Positions 41,524-50,293 of a stretch of DNA of 64,000 nt are shown piece by piece. The stretch is from Bacteroidota bacterium (GTDB taxonomy: Bacteria > Bacteroidota > Bacteroidia > Chitinophagales > Chitinophagaceae). The notes beneath the pieces were generated by a model that saw nothing but the letters and a program-made list of their open reading frames with translations, was not told the origin of the DNA and did not search any database. The translations under genes were made by a program, and so were the position numbers. The stretch's first letter is position 1. The number at the start of each line of letters is the position of its first letter. The stretch lies in the NCBI GenBank assembly GCA_018266775.1, contig JAFDZS010000009.1, forward strand, positions 147,018 to 211,017, read 5' to 3'.

Positions 41524-43272
41524 ATGAAACCCAGGTTCATTGTTACCGGTGTGCTCATTACATTGGTTATTAGTGCCGGATTCAGGTATGCGCTGCATAA
41601 CCAGCCAGTTCAGCTTCAGCATCTCACACAAAAACAATTGCAGCAACACCGGTTAATCATGGCGTGCAGCCCAGACTGGAGCCAGATCAATACCGACAGC
41701 CTTGCAATGAAGATTGGTGTATTGCCCGGTTGGGGAAATTACCGTTGGAAGATCAGCACTAAAAATGACAGCGCCCAATTCTATTTTAACCAGGGCATCA
41801 ATATGTATTATGCTTTTCACATTATAGAATCAATGGCATCTTTTAAAAAGGCAGCATTGTTTGATGATCATAATGCGATGATCAACTGGGCAGAAGCGCT
41901 GGCTTATGGACCTAACATAAACGACTATGGGTATGCTGCCACACCAGAAGCGTATGCAGCTGCGCAAAAAGCGCTGCAGTTAAAAGCACAATGTTCCCCC
42001 GCTGAACAAATGCTGATTGAAGCCATGGCCGTGCGCTATTCGGCAGACAGTACGGTAAGCCGTGCATACCTGAACCAGTTATATGCAGAGGGTATGAAGA
42101 AAGCTTATGATGCTTACAAACAAAATGCTGATGTGGGTACATTATATGCAGATGCTTTAATGCTGCAGCACCCCTGGGATTACTGGAAACATAACGGTGA
42201 TGCAGAGCCGTGGACACCGCATTTGCTGGAAGTACTTGAAGCAGTACTGAAAACCAATCCTGAACATCCCGGTGCCAACCATTATTACATTCATTCGGTA
42301 GAAGCATCATTCAATTCTAAACGGGCTATGGCCAGTGCCGGCAGGCTGGGCAAACTGATGCCGGGTGTATCGCACATGATCCACATGCCATCTCACATTT
42401 ACATCCGCAACGGAAAATATACGGAAGGCATCAAGGTGAATGAGATGTCTGTAACGGGCTACAATAAATATACGCAGCTTTATCCCGATGTGCAAAATAA
42501 TGCGCCTTTATACCTGATCCATAACCTGCACATGCAAAGCAATTGCGCTATGATGAAAGCTAATTACACTTACAGCACAAAAAGTGCAATGGAATGCCGC
42601 AACAGTTTTGATACCAGTTTTTGGAGCGCCCCTGCGCCAATGGGAACTTATGTGCAATACGTGTATATGACACCCGTTTTCAATGATGTACGGTTTGGTA
42701 AATGGAGTGCCATTTTAAACAACAGCGACATCCCCGCTCAGTATGCCTATGCACATGCAATATTGCATTGGGCTAAAGGAATGGCTTTCGCTGCTGTAAA
42801 AAATTTCTCCGCTGCACAAAACGAATTAATAACAATACAGCAGGACATGAAACATCCTGATATGGTGGTGCGGATGGAACCCTTTAATGCATCCAATGAT
42901 GCTGCTAAAATTGCTGTGGCTATTTTAGAAGGTGCCATTGCTGAACAGCAAATGGATTATAAAAATGCCATCACTTATTTTCAGCAGGCTGTACAGTTTG
43001 AAGATGCGCTCATTTACAATGAACCCAGAGATTGGTTATTGCCTGCAAGAGAATACCTTGCCACTGCATTATTGAAATCGGGCAATGCAGCAGGTGCAGA
43101 ACGTATTGCCAGAGAAGACCTGGCCATCAATCCTAATACACACTGGAGCCTGTACACTTTATATCAAAGCCTTTTACAGCAACACAAAAAAGAGGCGGCT
43201 GCACAGTTAAAAAAACAGTTTAATGCCGCGTTTGAAGGTGCAGATATAATTGCAGGAAGTCTGCCTTTCTAA
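41524..43272 (+). CDS. TPR-repeat protein with N-terminal membrane anchor
   Basis: This 582-residue protein has an N-terminal hydrophobic segment (FIVTGVLITLVISAGFRYAL, about 4-23) and a long helical repeat region. Distinct segments include FYFNQGINMYYAFHIIESMASFKKAA, HPGANHYYIHSVEAS, HMIHMPSHIYIRNGKYTEGIK and ITYFQQAVQFEDALIYNEPR, matching a TPR family seen in Bacteroidota and other phyla with conserved HYxIH and MPSHI motifs. Such proteins scaffold other proteins. The conserved His residues are unusual for a pure scaffold and could bind a metal; that is speculative. Confidence 0.85.
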   Translation: MKPRFIVTGVLITLVISAGFRYALHNQPVQLQHLTQKQLQQHRLIMACSPDWSQINTDSLAMKIGVLPGWGNYRWKISTKNDSAQFYFNQGINMYYAFHIIESMASFKKAALFDDHNAMINWAEALAYGPNINDYGYAATPEAYAAAQKALQLKAQCSPAEQMLIEAMAVRYSADSTVSRAYLNQLYAEGMKKAYDAYKQNADVGTLYADALMLQHPWDYWKHNGDAEPWTPHLLEVLEAVLKTNPEHPGANHYYIHSVEASFNSKRAMASAGRLGKLMPGVSHMIHMPSHIYIRNGKYTEGIKVNEMSVTGYNKYTQLYPDVQNNAPLYLIHNLHMQSNCAMMKANYTYSTKSAMECRNSFDTSFWSAPAPMGTYVQYVYMTPVFNDVRFGKWSAILNNSDIPAQYAYAHAILHWAKGMAFAAVKNFSAAQNELITIQQDMKHPDMVVRMEPFNASNDAAKIAVAILEGAIAEQQMDYKNAITYFQQAVQFEDALIYNEPRDWLLPAREYLATALLKSGNAAGAERIAREDLAINPNTHWSLYTLYQSLLQQHKKEAAAQLKKQFNAAFEGADIIAGSLPF

Positions 43273-43386
43273 ATCAGCAGTATAAAATGTTAAAGCTGCA
43301 ATGTTGCCATACCATTGTAACCGGCTGATTCGTTGACAGCGTAACTTTACAATGCATTTTATAATAAAGTGTTTAATTTTTATTTT

Positions 43387-43740
43387 ATGAAGAAGATCAT
43401 ATTAGTAATCATTCTTTTTACCGCTTTTCGTGCAGTTGCACAGGATACCACCAAAGTGGAACAGTATTGTGAAGTAACTGCCACCGGTAAATTATTCAGC
43501 AATAAAGTAACGATAGATGTGGATTATGGTGAAGAAAGAAGTTTCTGGAAAGATCATCGCCTGAAGGATGATGATGGGCGGTTAAAAAAGTTCAATTCAG
43601 TAATTGATGCATTAAATTACCTTGGCAAACAGGGCTGGAAATTAGTCAATGCTTTTCCCGTGTACAACGGCAACAGTTCAAATGTGTACCATTACGTTTT
43701 TAAAAAAGAATTTCCAATCAAAGAAGCGGAACAGCAATAG
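43387..43740 (+). CDS. Secreted small protein of unknown function
   Basis: This is a 117-residue protein from the ATG at 43387; the frame also opens at 43369 but the signal peptide begins at MKKIILVIILFTAFRAVAQ. The mature part has CEVTATGKLFSNKVTIDVDYGEE, FNSVIDALNYLGKQGWKLVNAF and VYHYVFKKEFP. The last part resembles a short DUF4177-like fold, but this is uncertain. TAACTTTA upstream is a one-mismatch -7 candidate. It is common for Bacteroidota to encode such small periplasmic proteins. Confidence 0.7.
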   Translation: MKKIILVIILFTAFRAVAQDTTKVEQYCEVTATGKLFSNKVTIDVDYGEERSFWKDHRLKDDDGRLKKFNSVIDALNYLGKQGWKLVNAFPVYNGNSSNVYHYVFKKEFPIKEAEQQ

Positions 43741-43921
43741 GTTGTGGTTTGCATTTTATGAAAACGGTGTTATAACATTCCCACATTTAGGAAGGAAGGC
43801 CGGTGCTTATCGTACTTTTACTGAGCTGATCATTATTCAAATGATGTCATTGCCTTAATAACATCTGCTTTACCATTTCTGGCAAATGCTTTGCATAATA
43901 TTCAGCAGTAAATTTTGTACC

Positions 43922-44482
43922 ATGACGTCTGCTGAACAGAATATATTTTCTTTATCTACGATTATTACTGAAGCTGCCGCCGGTAATGCAAGAATGCAAC
44001 AGCATATCTACGACCGGTTTGCACCTTTTTTATTCAGGCGATGCCTGCGTTACACGAAAAATATTATGGAGGCTGAAGATCTTTTGCAGGACAGCTTCAT
44101 CAAAATTTTTAAGAACCTGCAGCATTTTAAAGGAGAAGGCAGTTTTGAAGGATGGCTGAAGCGCATTATACATAATACTGCAATAAGCCACTTCAGAAAA
44201 CTGGATAATAAAATGAATCCGCAGCTTACCGTTTTACACGAAGGCATGGTGGACAAATGCCCCTGCGCTATTGAACAATTGGCACAAAAAGATATTGTAA
44301 GAGCCGTTACCCAATTACCGGCAGGTTACAGAACAGTGTTCTGCATGTTTGTTATTGAAGGTTACAACCATAAAGAGATTGCCTGTATGCTGGGTTGCAG
44401 CGAAGGCACCTGCAAATCGCAACTGAGCCGCACCAAAACACAACTCAGAAAAAAACTCGCTGCACTTTACGAACTCAACTGA
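43922..44482 (+). CDS. ECF-type RNA polymerase sigma factor
   Basis: This is a 186-residue protein from the ATG at 43922 with sigma region 2 (YDRFAPFLFRRCLRYTKN, EDLLQDSFIKIFKNLQHF, FEGWLKRIIHNTAIS) and region 4 (LPAGYRTVFCMFVIEGYNHKEIACMLGCSEGTCKSQL). No anti-sigma factor or FecR gene lies beside it, unlike the SusCD-linked sigma factors of this phylum. The nearby upstream genes encode a TPR protein and a small secreted protein; the downstream GH92 gene converges from the other strand 9 bp away. Confidence 0.94.
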   Translation: MTSAEQNIFSLSTIITEAAAGNARMQQHIYDRFAPFLFRRCLRYTKNIMEAEDLLQDSFIKIFKNLQHFKGEGSFEGWLKRIIHNTAISHFRKLDNKMNPQLTVLHEGMVDKCPCAIEQLAQKDIVRAVTQLPAGYRTVFCMFVIEGYNHKEIACMLGCSEGTCKSQLSRTKTQLRKKLAALYELN

Positions 44483-44491
44483 CCCCAAAAA

Positions 44492-46783
44492 TTATTTCAG
44501 ATACGTTGCATTTGTTTGATCGGTACTGAATGAATAAGGGCTTGCATCGGCAGTTGCACCCCTCCCCGTTTCCGGTTTTGAACCCATATCAATATTCAGT
44601 ACACCACCTTTCATTATATCAAAATGGTTTAACCAGTTTTTATTGTACACCGTTCCATTTAATTGTGCTTTTTGAATATAGCGGTTATCATTACTGTTAG
44701 CCGGTGCATTGATGATAAACTGCTTTCCATTTTCCAGGTGCAATGTAATTTTCCTGAATAGCGGCGCCCCCATTACGTATTGATCAGTTCCCGGGCATAC
44801 GGGATAAAAACCCAATGCAGAAAAAACATACCACGCAGATGTTTGCCCGTTGTCTTCATCACCGCAATAACCATCTGGCGTTGCCTTATACAAACGGTTC
44901 ATTGTTTCCCTTGCCCAGTACTGCGCTTTCCACGGTTCTCCAGCATAGTTGTATAAATAGATCATGTGCTGAATGGGCTGATTGCCGTGTGCATACTGGC
45001 CCATGTTGGCAATCTGCATTTCACGTATTTCATGTATCACCCCGCCATAATAACTGTCATCGAAAATGGGAGGTAACACAAAAACACTGTCCAGCATCTG
45101 TACAAAATTTTTATTTCCGCCCATCAGGTTGATCAATCCCTGGATATCATGAAACACACTCCAGCTGTAATGCCAGCTGTTGCCTTCTGTAAACGCATCG
45201 CCCCATTTGAAAGGGTTAAAAGGAGATTGGAATGTGCCGTCTGCATTTTTCCCTCTCATCAATTTATGGTCAGCATCATAAAGATTTTTATAATTCTGAC
45301 AACGTGCCGCATATACTCGCAACTCTTCTGCCGGACGGTTTAATTTTTTTGCGAGTTGAAAAATGGTGAAATCGTCAAATGCATATTCCAATGTGCGTGC
45401 GGCATTCTCATCTATCTTCACATCATAGGGAACATAACCCAGTTTATTATAATACTCCACTCCTTTGCGGCCAACGGCACTGATGGGGCCTTCGTTATTG
45501 GCTCCATGCTGTAATGCTTCATATAAAGTATTAATATCGTAACCACGTAAGCCTTTAATATAAGCATCTGCAACCACTGCAGCGGAATTGTTGCCAATCA
45601 TAATATCCGCATAACCGGGGCTGCTCCATTCCGGTAACCATCCGCCTTCTTTATAATCATTCACCAAACCTTCCTGCATTTCTTTATTGATGGAAGGATA
45701 CATCAAATTTAAAAATGGATACAATGCACGGAACGTATCCCAAAAACCTGTTCCACCAAATAAATAACCGGGCATTACTTTTCCGTTATAAGGGCTGTAA
45801 TGCACAATCTTTCCTGTTGCATCTTTCTCATATAATTTATTGGGAAAAAATAAAGTGCGGTACATGCAGGAATAAAAAGTTCGCAGTTGATCGATGCTTC
45901 CGCCTTCGGGTGTAACTCTTCCTAAAGTTTGGTTCCAGGTTTTCTTTGCTTTTGCTTTTACGGTTTCAAAATTATCGTTGCCGATTTCTTTCAAATTAAT
46001 TTCTGCCTGTTCTGCGCTGATGAAAGATGAAGCCACTTTTACATGCACCTGTTCTCCTTTTACTGTTGCAAAACCAATGATGGCACCGGTATGGTCTGCC
46101 TGCAATTCCAGCGTATCTTTTGATAATTGTGTGCCACGCCATGCACTGGCAAAAGTGAAAGGTTTATCAAAATACAACACAAAATAATCTTTAAAGCCCG
46201 GCATTTTACCGCGGCTGTATTTACTGCTGTACCCAATGATTTTTTTTTCTGACGGAATAATTTTAATGTACGAGCCCCTGTTAAATGCATCCACCACAAT
46301 GAATGCACTGTCTGTTTTAGGAAAAGTAAATTGAAAACTGGCAGCACGTTCTGTTGTGGTCAATTCAGCAGTAACATCATGATCGGCCAGGTAAACACTG
46401 TAGTAATATGGTGTGGCTATTTCTGCTTTATGCGAAAACCAGCTGGCCCTGTCATCCTGTGTAAAATGCAATCCGCCTGTTACCGGCATGATGGCAAATT
46501 GCCCGTAATCATTCATCCACGGAGAAGGTTGATGGGTTTGTTTGAACCCCCGAATTTTTTCTGCAGCATATTGGTATTGCCAGCCATCTCCCATTTTTCC
46601 TGTCTGTGGCGTCCACATATTCATACCCCATGGTAAACCAACAGCAGGATAAGTATTGCCATTGCTCAAATCCGGCCTTGAATCAGTACCCATTAAAGGA
46701 TTTACATAATCAACTGGTGTGGTTTGTGCTTGCAGAGAAAAATATAATGAAGCAGCAAGAAAGAAGGCGAAGGTTTTTTTCAT
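44492..46783 (-). CDS. GH92 alpha-mannosidase, secreted
   Basis: This 763-residue protein has a signal peptide (1-19, LYFSLQAQ) and the GH92 opening VDYVNPLMGTDSRPDLSNGNT-type sequence with YPAVGLPWGMNMWTPQTG. Family landmarks are GWLPEWSSPGYADIMIGNNSA, GWQYQYAAEKIRGFKQTHQPS and GNQPIQHMIYLYNYAG. GH92 enzymes are calcium-dependent exo-acting alpha-mannosidases, often alpha-1,2, that trim N-glycan or yeast mannan. It lies on its own, converging with the sigma factor gene 9 bp away, without SusCD partners. Confidence 0.95.
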   Translation of the reverse strand: MKKTFAFFLAASLYFSLQAQTTPVDYVNPLMGTDSRPDLSNGNTYPAVGLPWGMNMWTPQTGKMGDGWQYQYAAEKIRGFKQTHQPSPWMNDYGQFAIMPVTGGLHFTQDDRASWFSHKAEIATPYYYSVYLADHDVTAELTTTERAASFQFTFPKTDSAFIVVDAFNRGSYIKIIPSEKKIIGYSSKYSRGKMPGFKDYFVLYFDKPFTFASAWRGTQLSKDTLELQADHTGAIIGFATVKGEQVHVKVASSFISAEQAEINLKEIGNDNFETVKAKAKKTWNQTLGRVTPEGGSIDQLRTFYSCMYRTLFFPNKLYEKDATGKIVHYSPYNGKVMPGYLFGGTGFWDTFRALYPFLNLMYPSINKEMQEGLVNDYKEGGWLPEWSSPGYADIMIGNNSAAVVADAYIKGLRGYDINTLYEALQHGANNEGPISAVGRKGVEYYNKLGYVPYDVKIDENAARTLEYAFDDFTIFQLAKKLNRPAEELRVYAARCQNYKNLYDADHKLMRGKNADGTFQSPFNPFKWGDAFTEGNSWHYSWSVFHDIQGLINLMGGNKNFVQMLDSVFVLPPIFDDSYYGGVIHEIREMQIANMGQYAHGNQPIQHMIYLYNYAGEPWKAQYWARETMNRLYKATPDGYCGDEDNGQTSAWYVFSALGFYPVCPGTDQYVMGAPLFRKITLHLENGKQFIINAPANSNDNRYIQKAQLNGTVYNKNWLNHFDIMKGGVLNIDMGSKPETGRGATADASPYSFSTDQTNATYLK

Positions 46784-46888
46784 ACCGCAAATTAAAACAT
46801 TACATCAGTTTGATACAATAAAAATAATATTGTCCGTTGCATAATTTTATTTATTGCAGAATACTTTCAAAATTATTATTTTACCAAT

Positions 46889-47446
46889 ATGATTCGCTTG
46901 CTGCTTTCATTGTACTGGAAGATCAAAGGATGGTCTGTACAGGGTATCTTCCCCTATCATCTTGATAAGATGGTAATTGTTGTAGCACCACATACCAGTT
47001 GGAAAGACATACTGGTTGGTTTTGCAGCCCGCAATCACTTAAAAATTTATGACGCCAAATTTTTAGGCAAGAAAGAATTATTCGATGGCCCGTTTGGTTT
47101 TTTATTCCGCTGGATGGGCGGTACACCCGTTGACCGTTTTAGTAAACAGGGAATGGTGGAACAGGTGGCGCATACTTTTGCTGCGCAGGAAAAATTTATT
47201 TTGGCCATGGCGCCTGAAGGTACGAGGAAGAGGGTGGATCAATTGCGTACCGGCTTTTATCATATTGCAAAAACAGCCCGTGTTCCCATTGTGCCAGTTG
47301 CACTGGATTTCGAACATAAAAAAATTGTGATTGGATCAACATTAATTCCTGTTGATGAAACAGCAGACTTCAACACACTCATCCAATTTTTTGCATCAGT
47401 ACGTGGCGCAAACCCAGCGTTAGATTTGCATCACTTAAAAAAATAA
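46889..47446 (+). CDS. PlsC-like 1-acyl-glycerol-phosphate acyltransferase family protein
   Basis: This 185-residue protein shows the acyltransferase Hx4D motif (APHTSWKDIL, His35 and Asp40), the FPEGTR-like APEGTRKRVDQLRTGFYHIA and PIVPVALDFEHK. This is a short form of the family, seen in many Bacteroidota, that probably acylates a lipid precursor at the inner membrane. The substrate is not determined. Confidence 0.88.
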   Translation: MIRLLLSLYWKIKGWSVQGIFPYHLDKMVIVVAPHTSWKDILVGFAARNHLKIYDAKFLGKKELFDGPFGFLFRWMGGTPVDRFSKQGMVEQVAHTFAAQEKFILAMAPEGTRKRVDQLRTGFYHIAKTARVPIVPVALDFEHKKIVIGSTLIPVDETADFNTLIQFFASVRGANPALDLHHLKK

Positions 47447-47527
47447 TTGTTGAAGTAATAAGTTCTTCATTCCTATTTGTTTTCATTTCTTTATTGAAAT
47501 TGATAAGATGAAGAGTACTTAAAAGGG

Positions 47528-47607
47528 TTGCCTTCTTTCAGCAGAAACTATACATTGTTAAGTGAGGATTTCCTTATGAAGGAAGGCAACCCTGCAGGTT
47601 GACTTCC
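47528..47607. repeat. Nested-palindrome element, diverged copy C
   Basis: GTTGCCTTCTTT at 47528, GGAAGGCAACCC at 47581 and GTTGACTTCC at 47598 match the second, third and fourth arms of the elements at 15743 and 15938. The first arm is not recognisable. It fills the gap between the acyltransferase gene and the DUF6600 gene. Confidence 0.7.
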
Positions 47608-47638
47608 TCAACAGCGCTTTTTATGTTGAATAAAAAAA

Positions 47639-47664
47639 TCCCGGCTATTAAAAAATAACCGGGA
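47639..47664 (-). terminator. Terminator of the DUF6600 gene
   Basis: TCCCGGCTATT and AATAACCGGGA form a stem of about 11 bp with one bulge around AAAA; read on the minus strand it is followed by TTTTTTTATT. Confidence 0.8.
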
Positions 47665-47691
47665 CTGACGTTATAGTGAGAATGCTTATCC

Positions 47692-49014
47692 TTATCCTCT
47701 TCTTCCTCTTCCGCCGCCGTTGTTTCCACCACCATTACCTCCGCCTTGTCTTTCCTGGCCCTGGCTCCTGTTGAAGCCACCGCCATTTCCGCCACCGTAG
47801 TTACCTCCATCATTCCTGCGTTCCATACTGCGGGTTGGTGGTGTTGGTTGCTGGTAAGTAGGCCTTTGTTCCCTTTGCGGTTGCTGCGGGAAATTATTTT
47901 GCGGCTGGCGGTTCATGTTATCATTTCTTCTGCCTCCCCAGTTATCATTACCTCTTTGTCCGTTATTGTTGTTATTGAACTGCCTGTTATTATTATTTCC
48001 CTGTCCGTTATTATTGTTGTCATTTCTTCCGGGGAAGTTGCCATAACCACGTTGCCCGTTGTTGCCATTGTTATTATTGTTGGCATTATCATTCCTGTTC
48101 GGGAAGTTATTGTTGCCGCGTTGCCCGTTGTTATCATTATTGGCAAAACCACCATCATTTCTTCTGCCACCAAAATTGCCATTGCCGCGGTTATTGTTAT
48201 CGTTATTGTTTTGCCTGTCGTTATTTCTTTGTCCGTCAAAATTACCATTACCCCGTTGGCCATTATCATTATTGGCAAAACTACCGTCATTCCTTCTGCC
48301 ACCAAAATTGCCATTACCATTACCACGTCCGTTATTAGCTGTCCACCTGTTAAAACGGTCACGGTCTTCTATCCTGCGTTCCTGTACATTGTTGTGTGTG
48401 TAGCGCTGTACATCATTCCTGTCTGGCCCGCGGAAGAAACGGTTTCTTCCACCATCGCCGTAATAGTTATTAATGATCACGGCATTTCTGAAACCGTAAT
48501 TTCTGTTGGGGGCAACATAGTAACGGTAAATATCACGGTCGCAGATGTTGGCTCTTGGAATAAAAGTCCAGCGGTCGTAAGGAATACTTCCGAAAGAAAC
48601 ATTAATGCCAACGCCATATCCTAAAGGAGCCCAGCCATAATAATCGTCGTAACTGCTCCAGCTTACCCATGCAGCACCCCAGTCGTAACCTGGTATCCAC
48701 ATCCATCCATAATCAGGATCATATTCCCAGCGGCCATAGTGAAACGGCGCCCAACCCCAGTCAAAATCAGAAACCCATGCCCAGCCATAATTGGTGTATT
48801 CCCAGTGGCCATCGGTATAATAAGGCCTGAAGTTAGCATCGTTGTAAATCCATACTTCACCAAACCTTGGGTTGGTGATCCAGCGGCCGTAAGGACTCAG
48901 TTCACGTTGAAATATGGAAAAGTTTACGCTTATATTTTGTGCCTTTACTTCTGTAAAAGCCATACTGCCCATAATGGTTATGGATAGAAGCAATGCAAGT
49001 CGAAATGTTTTCAT
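47692..49014 (-). CDS. DUF6600/YXWGXW-type secreted protein with long Asn/Gly/Arg-rich tail
   Basis: This 440-residue protein has a signal peptide (1-25, FTEVKAQ), then a Trp/Tyr-rich repeat domain (about 30-165) with recurring YGRWxxxPxxG and WxYxxYGWAW units typical of DUF6600. From about 230 to the end the sequence is low-complexity: repeats of NFGGRRNDGxFANNDN and GQRGN with N, G, R and Q dominating, and a final GGGRGRRG. The tail has RG dipeptides and looks disordered. Known DUF6600 proteins are cell-surface or periplasmic with no established function. The tail could be RNA-binding or a surface matrix; that is speculative. Confidence 0.9.
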   Translation of the reverse strand: MKTFRLALLLSITIMGSMAFTEVKAQNISVNFSIFQRELSPYGRWITNPRFGEVWIYNDANFRPYYTDGHWEYTNYGWAWVSDFDWGWAPFHYGRWEYDPDYGWMWIPGYDWGAAWVSWSSYDDYYGWAPLGYGVGINVSFGSIPYDRWTFIPRANICDRDIYRYYVAPNRNYGFRNAVIINNYYGDGGRNRFFRGPDRNDVQRYTHNNVQERRIEDRDRFNRWTANNGRGNGNGNFGGRRNDGSFANNDNGQRGNGNFDGQRNNDRQNNNDNNNRGNGNFGGRRNDGGFANNDNNGQRGNNNFPNRNDNANNNNNGNNGQRGYGNFPGRNDNNNNGQGNNNNRQFNNNNNGQRGNDNWGGRRNDNMNRQPQNNFPQQPQREQRPTYQQPTPPTRSMERRNDGGNYGGGNGGGFNRSQGQERQGGGNGGGNNGGGRGRRG

Positions 49015-49148
49015 TGTAAAATGTTTTATACGGTTATAATTACAAATCCTGTGCTATAGACGTGCCGTAAATGCTAAAGTTTGTTAACGTTTTGAGAATA
49101 TAAACTTCCGTCTCCGATAGTAACTGAAACAACCGGTGCTTTCATTCT

Positions 49149-50111
49149 TTAATTGGAGCTGGCGCTGTGAATAAAATAAATATTCAAAATAATATACAGC
49201 AGCAATACTACCTGTGCAGCAATAAGATCAAACCGCCTGGCCAACACCAGTTGTTCTTTTTTAACAAGACGTAATGTTATCGCAGTACAGGATATAATAA
49301 AGAAAATACAAAACAAGGTGAGCCCATGCAGTGTATCCACCAAAGTAAATGAAGTGGATTCCGGCAGTGCCGAATCAACAATATATTTATTACCGATGAC
49401 TGCAAACAACGAACCCACGCTCAAACTAAAACGGGAATCAATACCATCTGCATGAATATAAAAACAAACATAGGCAATCAGGAATGCCACGTACATACCC
49501 AGGAACATTTTCCAGAATAACCCTGATGCGTCACGAAGAATATTGATCTTTACTTTGAATGCGCTATAGTCTGAATGGGGTTTGGGTGCGCTGTCATCGC
49601 CAAAAGCTGTTTCATAAGCTTTGGTGCCAACGGAAATATTAAAGCTGTCAATACTCCAGCCATTAACCGTAAAGCGGGGGTCGTAATGTTTACCCAAAGT
49701 ATCAAAAGCAAAAACAAGATCGTGGTTATCGTACTGCGAATTTTCAATACTCATGCGGAGGTTCTGCCGGTCAAATGGAAAATTCCCGATCTTCCAGGAA
49801 TCTTTCATCACGCATTGCAGTTTCATGAGCAAATAGATCCTCCCGCCTGATGAATCTATTGTTGAAAATAATTTATTTACAGATTTAGCCTGTGGAATTT
49901 CCAGGTTTTGTACAAAGTCAAATTCTTTTCTTTTATACTTCAGCCAAAGCCAGCAATCCACTGCATATTCCTTTTGTTTGAAGTCAATATCATGAATGCT
50001 GGTTACATAAATACCGGTACGTACCGTATCAGGATTATCATCGCCGGCAAAGGAATGTAAAACACCGCAGTATAAAAAAAGGGTGCAAAAGATCAAAAAA
50101 GATTTTTTCAT
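49149..50111 (-). CDS. Pentameric ligand-gated ion channel (Cys-loop receptor) homologue
   Basis: This is a 320-residue protein from the ATG at 50111 (a further ATG at 50153 would add 14 residues before the signal peptide). After the signal (1-22) an extracellular beta domain (about 30-195) includes VDCWLWLKYK and the hallmark loop IGNFPFDRQNLRM (Pro-loop FPFDRQ at 111-116) without the flanking cysteines. Four membrane segments follow: about 199-219, 226-245 (SLSVGSLFAVIGNKYIV, pore-helix position), 258-283 and 292-315. The M2-M3 linker LPESTSFTLVDTLHG resembles bacterial channels such as GLIC. The ligand is unknown and no partner gene is adjacent. Confidence 0.85.
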   Translation of the reverse strand: MKKSFLIFCTLFLYCGVLHSFAGDDNPDTVRTGIYVTSIHDIDFKQKEYAVDCWLWLKYKRKEFDFVQNLEIPQAKSVNKLFSTIDSSGGRIYLLMKLQCVMKDSWKIGNFPFDRQNLRMSIENSQYDNHDLVFAFDTLGKHYDPRFTVNGWSIDSFNISVGTKAYETAFGDDSAPKPHSDYSAFKVKINILRDASGLFWKMFLGMYVAFLIAYVCFYIHADGIDSRFSLSVGSLFAVIGNKYIVDSALPESTSFTLVDTLHGLTLFCIFFIISCTAITLRLVKKEQLVLARRFDLIAAQVVLLLYIILNIYFIHSASSN

Positions 50112-50293
50112 GAATGTATAATATTGGCAGGGGAAGATACCGATTTTATACATTGGCTTTTGTTAACAGCCCGGCAATTCAATGGCGCAGACCAACGCCT
50201 TATTCACCACTCCCATCCACTCATCAAAATGTGTATTGTATTTTCGTTTCCTTCTGCTTACCTTACGCACCAAATTTTCCCTAAACATTTTTT

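Noticed and set aside
47746..48624. Long plus-strand frame opposite the DUF6600 gene
   Set aside because: The low-complexity N/G-rich gene on the other strand yields long Val/Ile-rich shadow frames; it has no start signal or domain.
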